A stretch of 64,000 bases of DNA from an uncultured Desulfovibrio sp. (GCF_944324505.1 NZ_CALUWO010000001.1:434001-498000), one strand, 5' to 3'; counted from the stretch's first letter, positions 26,004 to 34,749 are shown. The notes: generated from the sequence alone by a model not told the origin. Translations and numbers: made by a program.

Positions 26004-26032
26004 TTGACACACTTTGCCCGCTGGCGTAAATT
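26004..26032 (+). promoter_or_regulatory. Promoter of cytochrome c3
   Basis: Perfect -35 TTGACA (26004-26009) and -10 TAAATT (26027-26032) with a 17-base spacer. The leader of about 70 bases contains GAGGAGAG before the start codon. Confidence 0.75.
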
Positions 26033-26109
26033 TTTCTATGAACCACTTCTGGTAAGGGTGCGCCTGTGGAGGTCGCCCGTGGTGATGCAAACTGAAGAGG
26101 AGAGTGTTT

Positions 26110-26502
26110 ATGAAGTTCGCGTGTATTCCGGCCGCTCTGCTGGCGCTGGCCCTTGCCTCGCCGGCCTTTGCCGCCCCTGCCGTTCCCGCTGACGGCCTGG
26201 ATATGGTGGGTTCCAACCCCAAGAAGACGGTGAAGTTCAACCACAGCACCCACAAGACGGTGGAATGCGTGGTCTGCCACCATCCCGTGGACGGCAAGGA
26301 AAACTTCGGCAAGTGCGCCACCGCCGGCTGCCATGACGACCTGCAGGGCAAGAAGGGCACCAAGAGCCTGTACTATGTGGTGCACAGCAAGAAGGACGTG
26401 AAGCATCAGTCCTGCCTGCAGTGCCACACCAAGATGGCCACCGAAAAGCCCGAAATGAAGAAGGAGCTGACCGGCTGCGCCAAGTCCAAGTGCCATCCGT
26501 AG
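26110..26502 (+). CDS. cycA: Tetraheme cytochrome c3
   Basis: A 130-residue periplasmic electron carrier. The signal peptide covers residues ~1-22 (ending AFAA). Four haem sites follow in the classical order CX2CH (CVVCH), CX4CH (CATAGCH), CX2CH (CLQCH), CX4CH (CAKSKCH), with extra His residues (FNHSTH, VVHSKK, VKHQS) for bis-His ligation. It takes electrons from periplasmic hydrogenases and formate dehydrogenases to membrane complexes in sulfate reduction. The ATG at 26110 is chosen over a GTG two codons upstream because of AGAGGAGAG spacing. Own promoter and terminator; haem genes lie immediately upstream. Confidence 0.97.
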   Translation: MKFACIPAALLALALASPAFAAPAVPADGLDMVGSNPKKTVKFNHSTHKTVECVVCHHPVDGKENFGKCATAGCHDDLQGKKGTKSLYYVVHSKKDVKHQSCLQCHTKMATEKPEMKKELTGCAKSKCHP

Positions 26503-26521
26503 GCCACTCCCCGGCCCATCC

Positions 26522-26550
26522 AGCCGCGACTCCGGTCGCGGCTTTTTTTT
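26522..26550 (+). terminator. Strong terminator after cytochrome c3
   Basis: AGCCGCGAC (26522-26530) pairs with GTCGCGGCT (26535-26543) and is followed by a run of eight T. This is the most typical intrinsic terminator of the window. Confidence 0.9.
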
Positions 26551-26667
26551 ATGCCCGCCGGCACAGGAGCCGCCCCGTTTGCCTTTCCACCGTGAACCTG
26601 CTACCGTGCTTCACGTTTCCGGGCAGCATTGCCCGCTGTTTCAGAGTCCCCAACCGCGAGGCTGTTC

Positions 26668-27153
26668 ATGACACCGGAAAATGACACCATCATTGACCTG
26701 ACGGACCTTATCGAACAGGGGACAGCTTCCGCCACGCCGACGCCTTCCGGGGCACCGGCAGACCCGGCGCAGACGCCCCCGTCACGGTCCCGTGCGGTGG
26801 TGCTGCACGATCCCGCCCTGAACGCCCAGCTGCCCGCACCGGCACCGTCCGGTGCAACTGCTCCCTTGCCGGCAGCCGGCACCGCGCCAGAAAGCGCAGA
26901 CGCCCCCCGCCCCCCTGCCGATCCGCAGGATTCCCCCGCGGCCCCTGCCCTTCCGCCGGAACTGGCGGACAGGCTGGCCAGTCTGGAAAAGACCTGCCGG
27001 ACCCTGCAACAGCAGCTGGACGCCCTGAGCCGGCGCCTGGATACCCTGATGGCCGAAGAACATATTGAAAAGGCCGCCGCGGCCGCCACGGCCCGCATCC
27101 TGCGCGAGGAACTCCGTCAGCTGATGCCGGAAGAAACGGACCGTCAGGGCTGA
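26668..27153 (+). CDS. Hypothetical protein with Pro/Ala-rich centre and C-terminal coiled coil
   Basis: A 161-residue protein starting at the ATG at 26668 (GCGAGG upstream), beginning MTPENDTIIDLTDLIEQG. Residues ~25-95 are almost wholly Pro, Ala, Ser and Thr. Residues ~97-155 are a predicted coiled coil (LADRLASLEKTCRTLQQQLD, then MAEEHIEKAAAAATARILRE). No signal peptide or catalytic motif. The layout suits a structural or scaffold role but no function can be assigned. Confidence 0.6.
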   Translation: MTPENDTIIDLTDLIEQGTASATPTPSGAPADPAQTPPSRSRAVVLHDPALNAQLPAPAPSGATAPLPAAGTAPESADAPRPPADPQDSPAAPALPPELADRLASLEKTCRTLQQQLDALSRRLDTLMAEEHIEKAAAAATARILREELRQLMPEETDRQG

Positions 27154-27225
27154 GGGGCAGCGCACGGCGGGCCGCCCGGGCCGTTTTGCCTGCCGGGCAG
27201 CGGCAGCGGGGGGCAGCTTTCAACC

Positions 27226-27254
27226 TTGCCAATCAGACGCGGAGCGCATAAAAT
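27226..27254 (+). promoter_or_regulatory. Promoter of the small gene-menG operon
   Basis: TTGCCA (27226-27231) and TAAAAT (27249-27254, five of six consensus) with a 17-base spacer. Transcription would start near 27261, directly at the hairpin described next. Confidence 0.7.
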
Positions 27255-27262
27255 AACTCTTC

Positions 27263-27297
27263 CCGACGCCGGGGGTACCTGCGTCGGCACATTTTTT
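27263..27297 (+). terminator. Hairpin with T run at the very 5' end of the transcript (possible attenuator)
   Basis: CCGACGC (27263-27269) pairs with GCGTCGG (27281-27287), followed by CACATTTTTT. It lies 9 bases after the -10 box, so RNA polymerase would meet it at once. A second long-range pair, CCCGTCC (27335-27341) with GGACGGG (27378-27384) plus TTTT, follows before the start codon at 27410. It could end read-through from the upstream gene or act as an attenuator. Confidence 0.55.
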
Positions 27298-27409
27298 CAA
27301 AAAAGGGGCGGGGGCTGACCGTTTTCGTTCCTTTCCCGTCCGGCACGTACCCGCTGTGGGTCACGACCATTCCCCAGGGACGGGTTTTGCCTTTTTCAGC
27401 GAGGACGCC

Positions 27410-27580
27410 ATGGACAAGGACAGCAAGGAAGCCTTGCAGGTCGCCAAGGAACTGACGGCCAAATTCATTGAAACGCGCACGGTGTCTCCCGGCAATTTTG
27501 CGGAAATCTTTCCCGCTGTCTTCCGCGTGGTGCATGAGACCATCCGCGCCTGCCCGCAGGAAAGGGAGGACAGGGCATGA
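27410..27580 (+). CDS. Small conserved-type protein upstream of menG
   Basis: A 56-residue acidic protein, MDKDSKEALQVAKELTAKFIETRTV, followed by SPGNFAEIFPAVFRVVHETI. Start at 27410 chosen for GCGAGGA; an upstream in-frame start lacks one. It overlaps the next gene by four bases (ATGA), so it is translationally coupled to the methyltransferase. The sequence looks like a folded helical protein, not noise. I do not know its function. Confidence 0.65.
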   Translation: MDKDSKEALQVAKELTAKFIETRTVSPGNFAEIFPAVFRVVHETIRACPQEREDRA

Positions 27581-28341
27581 ACGTCAGACATCACGACGCC
27601 GCCGTGGCCGGCATGTTCGGCCGCATTGCGGGCGTCTATGATCTGGGAAATCATCTGCTGAGCTGCGGCATAGACCTCTACTGGCGCCGCGTGCTGGCCG
27701 ATACCGTGCGGCCTGGTCCCACGGGGCGGGTGCTGGACCTGGCTGCCGGCACGCTGGACGTTTCGCTGGCCATCCGCCGCCGCTGGCCGCAGGTGACCGT
27801 GCCGGCCATGGACTTCTGCCCGCCCATGCTGCGCAAGGGCCTGCCCAAGCTGCGCCGGCCGGAAGGCGCACATATCCTGCCCGTGGCGGCCGATGCCAAA
27901 CGCCTGCCGCTGCCCGATGCCTCCGTGGACTGCGTGACCATGGCCTTTGGCATCCGCAACATCACGCCGCGCCAGGACGCCTTTGCCGAAATGCTGCGCG
28001 TGCTGGTTCCCGGCGGACGGGTGTGCATCCTGGAATTCGGTTCCGGCGAGGAACGCATCTGGGGGGGACTGTACAACTGGTATCTGAACAAAGTACTGCC
28101 GCGCATCGGGCGGCTCTGTTCCGGCGATGACGCGGCTTATGCCTATCTGGCCGAAACCATCCGCGCCTTTCCACGCGCTGCGGTGCTGGAACAGGAACTG
28201 CGTGACGCCGGCTTTGCCCGCGCCTGGTACCGCCGGCTCACGTCGGGGATCGTCTGCCTGCATGTGGCGGAAAAAGCCCGCTACGTGGCCACGCCTGTCC
28301 CCAGCAGGCCCCGCGTCGCGGACTCCGACGGACAATCGTAA
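27577..28341 (+). CDS. menG: Demethylmenaquinone methyltransferase (UbiE/MenG)
   Basis: A 254-residue class I SAM methyltransferase that methylates demethylmenaquinone to menaquinone. Visible are FGRIAGVYDLGNHLLSCGIDLYWRR at the N-terminus, SAM motif I VLDLAAGTLDVS, the post-I PAMDFCPPML, and the family signature VTMAFGIRNITPRQDAFAEM. C-terminal ~20 residues are a Pro/Arg tail. Menaquinone is the likely quinone because mqnB of the futalosine route lies 1.6 kb downstream. Confidence 0.9.
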   Translation: MNVRHHDAAVAGMFGRIAGVYDLGNHLLSCGIDLYWRRVLADTVRPGPTGRVLDLAAGTLDVSLAIRRRWPQVTVPAMDFCPPMLRKGLPKLRRPEGAHILPVAADAKRLPLPDASVDCVTMAFGIRNITPRQDAFAEMLRVLVPGGRVCILEFGSGEERIWGGLYNWYLNKVLPRIGRLCSGDDAAYAYLAETIRAFPRAAVLEQELRDAGFARAWYRRLTSGIVCLHVAEKARYVATPVPSRPRVADSDGQS

Positions 28342-28415
28342 GACGCGCGCCACCTTCTGGAGGACGGCCGCGGCCGTCCTCGCCCCCGAGCAGGCCGGGC
28401 AGGCCGGAGGCAGCC

Positions 28416-28610
28416 CTAACGGGTGACGGCCACGAGGCCCAGCCCCAGACAGAGGGCCATGAAGCCCCACCAGCGCAGGCGTTCGGGATCAAGCCGCAGG
28501 GCATAGCGCATGGCGCGCTGCACCTGCCGCGGGAACACTGCCCAGAGGATACCCTCCAGGGCAAAGGCCAGACCAAGCGCACAGAAAAAAAGCGGAAACC
28601 CTTCGTTCAT
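28416..28610 (-). CDS. DUF2065 (YjeT-like) small membrane protein
   Basis: A 64-residue protein on the opposite strand with two hydrophobic helices (residues ~5-27 and ~47-62) joined by a basic segment (RQVQRAMRYALRLDPERLRWWG). The FALEGILWAVFPR start and RxxGFMALCLGLGLV end match DUF2065, inner-membrane proteins of unknown function often near hflC in other proteobacteria. It lies convergent to menG and divergent from the next gene. Confidence 0.75.
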   Translation of the reverse strand: MNEGFPLFFCALGLAFALEGILWAVFPRQVQRAMRYALRLDPERLRWWGFMALCLGLGLVAVTR

Positions 28611-28655
28611 GCCGCCATGGTGCCGCAGGACACGGGAACTGTAAAGGACAGAAGC

Positions 28656-29969
28656 ATGTTTCATTTCAGCGAACTGACCGAGGGCAAACGTACCCTGGCC
28701 GTGGTGGGCCTTGGCTATGTGGGGCTGCCGCTGGCTGTGGCCCTTTCCCGGCACATGCCCGTTCTGGGATTTGACATCAGCCGCCGCCGCGTGGAAGAGC
28801 TGCTGGGCGGGCATGACCATACCCATGAAGTAAGCGACGCGGACCTGGCCGCTGCCAACCTGCGCTACAGCTGCCGTGCCGAAGACCTGGAGCAGGCTTC
28901 CGTCATCATCGTGGCCGTGCCCACGCCCATTGACGATCACCGCGCCCCGGACCTCACGCCCGTGGTCGGCGCCACCACCACCGTGGGACAGCATCTGCAA
29001 AAAGGCGCTGTGGTGGTCTACGAATCCACGGTCTACCCCGGCCTCACCGAGGAAATCTGCGTGCCCATTCTGGAACGGGAATCGGGCCTCACCTTCGGCA
29101 CGGACTTCACCGTGGGCTATTCGCCGGAGCGCATCAATCCCGGCGACAAGGTGCATACCCTGGCCAGCATCACCAAGATTGTTTCCGGTTCCGATGCGGC
29201 CACGGCCGACCTGCTGGTGCAGGTCTACGGCTCCGTGGTCAAGGCCGGCATCCACCGTGCCTCCAGCATCAAGGTGGCCGAGGCCGCCAAGGTCATCGAA
29301 AACACGCAGCGCGACCTGAACATCGCCCTCATGAACGAGCTGTCCATCATCTTCGAGCGCATGGGCATCGACACCATCGAGGTTCTGGAAGCCGCAGGGA
29401 CCAAGTGGAATTTCCTGCCCTTCCGGCCGGGTCTGGTGGGAGGGCACTGCATCGGCGTGGACCCCTACTATCTGACCTTCAAGGCCGAAGAGCTGGGCTT
29501 TCACCCCGAAGTCATCCTGGCCGGACGCCGCATCAATGACAGCATGGGCAAGCACGTGGCCGAAAGCGTGGTCAAGCGCCTCATCCGTCACCGGCGCCAG
29601 GTCAATGGGGCGCGTGTGGGCATTCTGGGCTTTACCTTCAAGGAAAATGTACCTGACCTGCGCAATACCAAGGTGGTGGATGTGATCCGCGAGCTGCGCG
29701 AATACGGCGTGGAACCGCTGGTGCATGATCCGCAGGCCGACGCCGCCGAAGCCCTGCGGGTCTACGGGCAGACGCTGCTGCCGCTGGATGCCCTCACCGG
29801 TCTGGATGCCATCATCCTCACAGTGGGCCACAGGGAATATGCCGCCATGACGCCGCAGGAACTGCGCAGCCGCTTTGTGGACGCGGACAATGCCCTGCTC
29901 ATGGACGTGAAGGCTTTCTTTGATCCCGTTGCCATGCGCGCTTCCGGCATGGACTACTGGAGACTCTAG
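28656..29969 (+). CDS. UDP-N-acetylhexosamine / nucleotide-sugar 6-dehydrogenase (WbpO/TviB type)
   Basis: A 437-residue NAD-dependent dehydrogenase that oxidises the C6 hydroxyl of a UDP-sugar to a uronate, for surface polysaccharide. The Rossmann motif is VVGLGYVGLPLAVALS, the middle domain has EAAKVIENTQRDLNIALMNELS, and the catalytic Cys is in GGHCIGVDPYYL. TVYPG and VGYSPERINPGDK fit the WbpO/TviB group (UDP-GlcNAc/GalNAc) better than UDP-glucose dehydrogenase. Start at 28656 (AAGGACAG) is preferred over an ATG at 28617. First gene of a likely operon with mqnB, the prenyl synthase and purL; no other sugar genes are nearby. Confidence 0.88.
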   Translation: MFHFSELTEGKRTLAVVGLGYVGLPLAVALSRHMPVLGFDISRRRVEELLGGHDHTHEVSDADLAAANLRYSCRAEDLEQASVIIVAVPTPIDDHRAPDLTPVVGATTTVGQHLQKGAVVVYESTVYPGLTEEICVPILERESGLTFGTDFTVGYSPERINPGDKVHTLASITKIVSGSDAATADLLVQVYGSVVKAGIHRASSIKVAEAAKVIENTQRDLNIALMNELSIIFERMGIDTIEVLEAAGTKWNFLPFRPGLVGGHCIGVDPYYLTFKAEELGFHPEVILAGRRINDSMGKHVAESVVKRLIRHRRQVNGARVGILGFTFKENVPDLRNTKVVDVIRELREYGVEPLVHDPQADAAEALRVYGQTLLPLDALTGLDAIILTVGHREYAAMTPQELRSRFVDADNALLMDVKAFFDPVAMRASGMDYWRL

Positions 29970-29972
29970 GCC

Positions 29973-30686
29973 GTGTACCTGCTCTGTGCCGCCACCCGGG
30001 AAGAACTGCTGGCCCTGCTGCCGCGGGACTGCCTGCCGTGTGGCGATAGCCTGCCGCTGCAACAACCCCTTGCCGTCACGGGAACCCGCCAGCCCATGCT
30101 GGCCTGCGTGACAGGGGTGGGGCCTGTCAATGCGGCACTGGGCATGGGGCAGGTCCTTGCCAGCTGCGCCTTCCGGCAGCAGCCCCTGCGCGGCGTAATC
30201 CTGGCCGGGCTGGCCGGCAGCTTTGACCTGCAACGCTGGCCGCTGGGGCAGCTCTGCCCTGTTGGCGAAGAAATCTGGCCCGAATACGGCCTGCATGACG
30301 GGCATCAGGTTTCTGCCGAACATTTTGCCTTTCCCCAGTGGCAGGACGGCGGGAAAACCGTGTTCCAGCATCTGCCGCTGGACAGTGCCCCGGCCCTGGG
30401 GCTGACGGCCCGGGGCGATCTGGCGGCCCCGCCGCTGCGCTCCCTTACCGTGGCCGGCGTCAGCGGCAGCGACGAACGCGCGGCGGCACTGTGGCGCGCC
30501 CATGCCCCGGCCCTGGAAAACATGGAAGGCTTTGCCGTGGCCTATGCGGCGGCCCGTGCCCATCTGCCCTGCCTGGAAGTGCGCTGCGTGTCCAACAAAA
30601 CGGGCAGACGCGCCGCCCATGAACAGGATTTTCCCGGCGCCCTGCGCCAACTGGGCCGCATCCTGCCCACCCTCAACCTTGTATAG
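29973..30686 (+). CDS. mqnB: Futalosine hydrolase
   Basis: A 237-residue nucleoside hydrolase of the PNP/MTAN fold that removes hypoxanthine from futalosine in menaquinone synthesis. Signs are CVTGVGPVNAALGMGQVL, the strand ILAGLAGSFD, EEIWPEYGL, GVSGSDERAA, and ENMEGFAVAYAAA, whose ENMEG is the nucleoside-binding motif. It starts with GTG three bases after the preceding stop. With menG and the prenyl synthase it marks the futalosine (mqn) pathway rather than the men pathway. Confidence 0.85.
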   Translation: MYLLCAATREELLALLPRDCLPCGDSLPLQQPLAVTGTRQPMLACVTGVGPVNAALGMGQVLASCAFRQQPLRGVILAGLAGSFDLQRWPLGQLCPVGEEIWPEYGLHDGHQVSAEHFAFPQWQDGGKTVFQHLPLDSAPALGLTARGDLAAPPLRSLTVAGVSGSDERAAALWRAHAPALENMEGFAVAYAAARAHLPCLEVRCVSNKTGRRAAHEQDFPGALRQLGRILPTLNLV

Positions 30687-30695
30687 ACACTCATC

Positions 30696-31661
30696 ATGAT
30701 ACTGCTCAAAGCCCGACTGGGCATGGAACTGCCCCCCATCAACAAGGCCCTGGACAATGCCGTGAAGGCGCTGCATCCCTCGGTGCAGCCCGTGGCCCGG
30801 CATATTTTCGACGCGGGCGGCAAACGCCTGCGTCCGCTGCTGGTGGTCCTCATGGCCCGCCTGCTGGGCTGTACGGACAACAGGGTCTACGAGCTGGCCG
30901 TCTGCATGGAAATGCTGCACGCGGCCACCCTGCTGCACGATGACGTCCTGGACAATGCCGACAGCCGGCGCGGCCATCCCGCAGCGCATACCCTGTTCGG
31001 CGTCACGCCCACCATCCTGGCCGGCGACGCCCTGCTGGCCACGGCCAACGGCCTGGTGGCCCGCTTTGACGACCCGGCCCTGTGCCGCTGCTTTTCCGCT
31101 GCCACCAGCCAGACCGCTGCCGGGGAAATCCTGGAAATCGCCTCGCAGCATCAGGTGAACGTCACGGCCGAAACCTACGATGCCATCATCCGCGGCAAGA
31201 CGGCCTGGCTCATCCGGGCTTCCTGCGAAATGGGCGCGCTCTATGCCGGCGGCAATGTCATGCAGGTGGCCGCCGCGGCCGACTACGGCGAAAATGTGGG
31301 CATGGCCTTTCAGCTGGTGGATGACGCCCTGGACTTTGCCGACAGTGCCGTTACGGGCAAGCCTTCCGGCGGCGACGTGCGCGAGGGCAAGCTCACCCCG
31401 CCCCTGCGCCTCTACCGCCAGCATCTTTCCCCGGCGGAACGCACCAGCTTTGACACGGCCTTTGCCAAGGGCCTGTTCAGCGAGGAAGACGCCAGCCGCA
31501 TCGGCGAGGCCATTCGCCGGCAGGGCTTTGACGCCAAAGCGCGCGATGAGGCGCAGGACTATCTGGACAGGGCGCTCATGGCGCTGGACCGTCTGCCCCA
31601 GTGCCGGGAGCAGGACGTGCTGCGCGAAATGACCAACTACGTACGCGACCGCAAGAAATAG
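30696..31661 (+). CDS. Polyprenyl diphosphate synthase (menaquinone side chain)
   Basis: A 321-residue long-chain trans-prenyl synthase that builds the isoprenoid tail. First Asp-rich motif LLHDDVLDNAD and second MAFQLVDDALDFA are both intact, as is GGKRLRPLLVVLMA. Product length (hepta-, octa- or other) cannot be read by eye. Ten bases downstream of mqnB, so the side-chain and ring steps are expressed together. Confidence 0.92.
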   Translation: MILLKARLGMELPPINKALDNAVKALHPSVQPVARHIFDAGGKRLRPLLVVLMARLLGCTDNRVYELAVCMEMLHAATLLHDDVLDNADSRRGHPAAHTLFGVTPTILAGDALLATANGLVARFDDPALCRCFSAATSQTAAGEILEIASQHQVNVTAETYDAIIRGKTAWLIRASCEMGALYAGGNVMQVAAAADYGENVGMAFQLVDDALDFADSAVTGKPSGGDVREGKLTPPLRLYRQHLSPAERTSFDTAFAKGLFSEEDASRIGEAIRRQGFDAKARDEAQDYLDRALMALDRLPQCREQDVLREMTNYVRDRKK

Positions 31662-31700
31662 TCATCCTGCCGGGAAACCGGCGGCAACAACGAGGACGCT

Positions 31701-34700
31701 ATGCTGTACCGAGTGGAAACTGGCCTGCATCCGGCCCTGACCGATACCCAGGGACGCAAGACCCTTCTGCATGTGCTCAAGGCGCTGCGCATGGAACTGG
31801 CGGGCATCCGCCAGATCAAGGTCTATACCGTGGACGGCCTGAGCGACGCCCAGGTGCGCCGCCTGGTGGATGAAGGCATCTGGCATGACCCCATCCTGCA
31901 GGATGCCTCCCTCACGCCCCTGCCCGTATGCGATCCCCTGCCGGACTGGTTCGTGGAAGTGGGCTTTCGCCCCGGCGTCACGGATAACGAGGCCCGCACG
32001 GCCCGTGATACGGCGGCCATGGTGCTGGAAGTGCCGCGCGAAAGCCTGCGCGTCTATACCTCCGTGCAGTACCGCATGGCATGCCTGCCGGACAAGCCCC
32101 TTTCCCGCGACGAGGTGGAAAATCTCACCCGCTCCCTGCTCTGCAACGATCTCATCCAGCGCTACCGCATCAAGAGCCGCGAGGAATGGCAGGCCAGCCC
32201 CGGTTTCGAGGCGCAGGCAGCCCAGGTCACCGGGCAGGCCAATGACACGGTGGAAACCATCCCCCTGTCCGGCATGGATGACGCGGCCCTGCAACAGGCC
32301 AGCCGCGACAATACCTGGGCGCTGACCCTCACCGAAATGCACTGCATCCGCGACCAGTTTGCCCGGCCGGACGAACGCAGCCGCCGCCAGGCCCTGCATC
32401 TGCCCGCCGATCCCACGGATGTGGAAATGGAAGTGCTGGCGCAGACCTGGTCCGAGCACTGCAAGCACAAGATTTTTGCCTCCCGCATCCGCTATACCGA
32501 TGAAGACACCGGCCGCACGGAAGAGGTGAACAACCTCTACAAAACCTGCATCCGCGATGCCACGGCCAGGCTGCGCGAAAACATGGGCGCCGATGACTAC
32601 TGCAAATCCGTCTTCAAGGATAATGCGGGGGTGATTTCCTTCATTGACGGCTATGATGCCTGCATCAAGGTGGAAACCCACAACAGCCCCTCGGCGCTGG
32701 ACCCCTACGGCGGCGCGCTCACGGGCATTGTGGGCGTGAATCGCGACCCCATGGGCACGGGCATGGGCGCCGAACTGGTCTGCAATACGGACGTGTTCTG
32801 CTTTGCCTCTCCCTTCTATGACAAGGAACTTCCCCCGCGGCTGCTCCATCCCCGCCGTGTGCTGGAAGGCGTGCGCGAAGGCGTGGAACACGGCGGCAAC
32901 AAATCCGGGATTCCCACGGTCAACGGCTCCCTGGTGTTTGATGAGCGCTACCTGGGCAAGCCCCTGGTCTACTGCGGCACCGTGGGCATCATCCCCACGG
33001 ACATCAACGGCCGCCCCGGCTGGGAAAAGAAGGCCTGCAAGGGCGACGTCATCGTCATGACCGGCGGGCGCATCGGCAAGGACGGCATCCACGGAGCCAC
33101 CTTCTCGTCCGAGGAACTGCACGAGGGGTCCCCGGCCACGGCCGTGCAGATCGGCGATCCCATCACCCAGCGCAAGATGTATGACTTCATCATGCGCGCC
33201 CGCGATCTGGGCCTGTACAATGCCATCACGGACAACGGCGCCGGCGGCCTGTCCTCCTCTGTGGGGGAAATGGCCGAGGATACGGGCGGCTGCGTGCTGG
33301 ACATCGCCAAGGCACCCCTCAAGTATGACGGCCTGCGCCCCTGGGAAATCCTGCTGTCCGAAGCCCAGGAACGTATGACCCTGGCCGTGCCCCCGGAAAA
33401 GCTGGACCAGTTCATGGAGCTGGCCCGCCGCATGGATGTGGAGGCCACGGCCCTGGGCACCTATGACGACAGCGGCTTCTTTGAAGTGCGCTACGGCGAC
33501 CGCATCGTGGCCTCGCTGCCCATGGCTTTCATGCACGACGGCGTGCCCCAGCTGCATCTGGAAGCCCGCTGGAAAGCTCCGGAATTCCATGACATCACGG
33601 TGGATGTGGCCGATGCTGACCAGGGGGCCTTCCTCAAGCGCATGCTGTCGCGCCTCAATATCTGCTCCAAGGAATACATCATCCGCCAGTATGACCACGA
33701 AGTGCGCGGCGGCAGCGCCATCAAGCCCCTGTGCGGCGTCAAGCGCGATGGCCCGGCCGATGCCGGCGTGCTGCGCCCCCTGCTGGAATCCGATGCCGGC
33801 CTGGTCATCTCTCACGGCATCTGCCCCAAGTTCAGCGATTACGACACCTACTGGATGATGGCCAATGCCATGGACGAGGCCATCCGCAACGCCGTGGCCG
33901 TGGGCGGCAATCCGGACCGCATGGCCGGCGTGGACAATTTCTGCTGGTGCGACCCGGTGCAGAGCGAAAAGACCCCGGACGGCCACTACAAGCTGGCGCA
34001 GCTGGTGCGTGCCTGCCGGGCGCTGCGCCAGTTCTCCCTGGCCTATGGCGTGCCCTGCATTTCCGGCAAGGACTCCATGAAAAACGACTATACCGGCGGC
34101 GGCGAAAAGATATCCATTCCGCCCACGGTGCTCTTTTCCGTTCTGGGTGTCATGGATAACGTGACCCTGGCCCAGACCTCGGACTTCAAGCGCCCCGGCG
34201 ACATCATCTACCTGCTGGGCGGTACCTGGCGCGAAATGGCCGGCAGCGAAGCGGCCGACGAACTGGGGCTGCGCGGCGGCCGCGTGCCGCAGGTGGACGT
34301 GGCCACGGCCCTGCCCCGCTATCGTGCCGTGCATGCCATGATGCGCCGGCGGGCCATCTCGGCCTGTCATGACTGCTCCGACGGCGGTCTGGCCGTGGCC
34401 TTGGCAGAAATGTGCATCGGCGGCCGCCTGGGCGCCAGCATCGACCTGGACAAGGTTCCGGCCCTGGAAGCCATGAACCGCACCGAGCTGCTCTACAGCG
34501 AATCGGCCAGCCGTCTGGTGGTCAGCGTGGCACCGCAGCATGCCGATCTGCTGGAGGCCCTGGGACAGTGGCAGCTCTGCCGCCGCATCGGCACGGTTAC
34601 GGATACGGGCAACCTGGACCTGTACAGCGGCACGTCCTGCCTGGCCAGCGTGCCCGTGGAAGAACTGGCCACAGCCTTCAAGGTTACCCTGGACTGGTAA
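31701..34700 (+). CDS. purL: Phosphoribosylformylglycinamidine synthase, PurS-PurL fusion
   Basis: A 999-residue purine enzyme catalysing FGAR to FGAM. Residues ~1-190 look like two PurS-like halves (MLYRVETGLHPALTDTQGRK, then WFVEVGFRPGVTDNEARTA). From ~200 follow the catalytic PurL halves with EMHCIRDQF, QTWSEHCKHKIF, KVETHNSPSALDPYGGA and ISGKDSMKNDY. No glutamine amidotransferase domain follows, so it depends on separate PurQ or free ammonia. This ~1000-residue form is typical of Desulfovibrio. It is last in the operon and has its own terminator. Confidence 0.92.
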   Translation: MLYRVETGLHPALTDTQGRKTLLHVLKALRMELAGIRQIKVYTVDGLSDAQVRRLVDEGIWHDPILQDASLTPLPVCDPLPDWFVEVGFRPGVTDNEARTARDTAAMVLEVPRESLRVYTSVQYRMACLPDKPLSRDEVENLTRSLLCNDLIQRYRIKSREEWQASPGFEAQAAQVTGQANDTVETIPLSGMDDAALQQASRDNTWALTLTEMHCIRDQFARPDERSRRQALHLPADPTDVEMEVLAQTWSEHCKHKIFASRIRYTDEDTGRTEEVNNLYKTCIRDATARLRENMGADDYCKSVFKDNAGVISFIDGYDACIKVETHNSPSALDPYGGALTGIVGVNRDPMGTGMGAELVCNTDVFCFASPFYDKELPPRLLHPRRVLEGVREGVEHGGNKSGIPTVNGSLVFDERYLGKPLVYCGTVGIIPTDINGRPGWEKKACKGDVIVMTGGRIGKDGIHGATFSSEELHEGSPATAVQIGDPITQRKMYDFIMRARDLGLYNAITDNGAGGLSSSVGEMAEDTGGCVLDIAKAPLKYDGLRPWEILLSEAQERMTLAVPPEKLDQFMELARRMDVEATALGTYDDSGFFEVRYGDRIVASLPMAFMHDGVPQLHLEARWKAPEFHDITVDVADADQGAFLKRMLSRLNICSKEYIIRQYDHEVRGGSAIKPLCGVKRDGPADAGVLRPLLESDAGLVISHGICPKFSDYDTYWMMANAMDEAIRNAVAVGGNPDRMAGVDNFCWCDPVQSEKTPDGHYKLAQLVRACRALRQFSLAYGVPCISGKDSMKNDYTGGGEKISIPPTVLFSVLGVMDNVTLAQTSDFKRPGDIIYLLGGTWREMAGSEAADELGLRGGRVPQVDVATALPRYRAVHAMMRRRAISACHDCSDGGLAVALAEMCIGGRLGASIDLDKVPALEAMNRTELLYSESASRLVVSVAPQHADLLEALGQWQLCRRIGTVTDTGNLDLYSGTSCLASVPVEELATAFKVTLDW

Positions 34701-34716
34701 ACCAACCGACAGCCAG

Positions 34717-34749
34717 GACGCGGAGGAGCGGAAGCTCCTCCGCGTCTTC
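34717..34749 (+). terminator. Terminator after purL
   Basis: GACGCGGAGGAGC (34717-34729) is fully complementary to GCTCCTCCGCGTC (34734-34746), followed by TT. Confidence 0.8.

Noticed and set aside
28416..31424. 1002-codon minus-strand frame that ends in the DUF2065 protein
   Set aside because: Only the last 64 codons (from 28610) are credible; the rest is opposite the dehydrogenase, mqnB and prenyl synthase genes.
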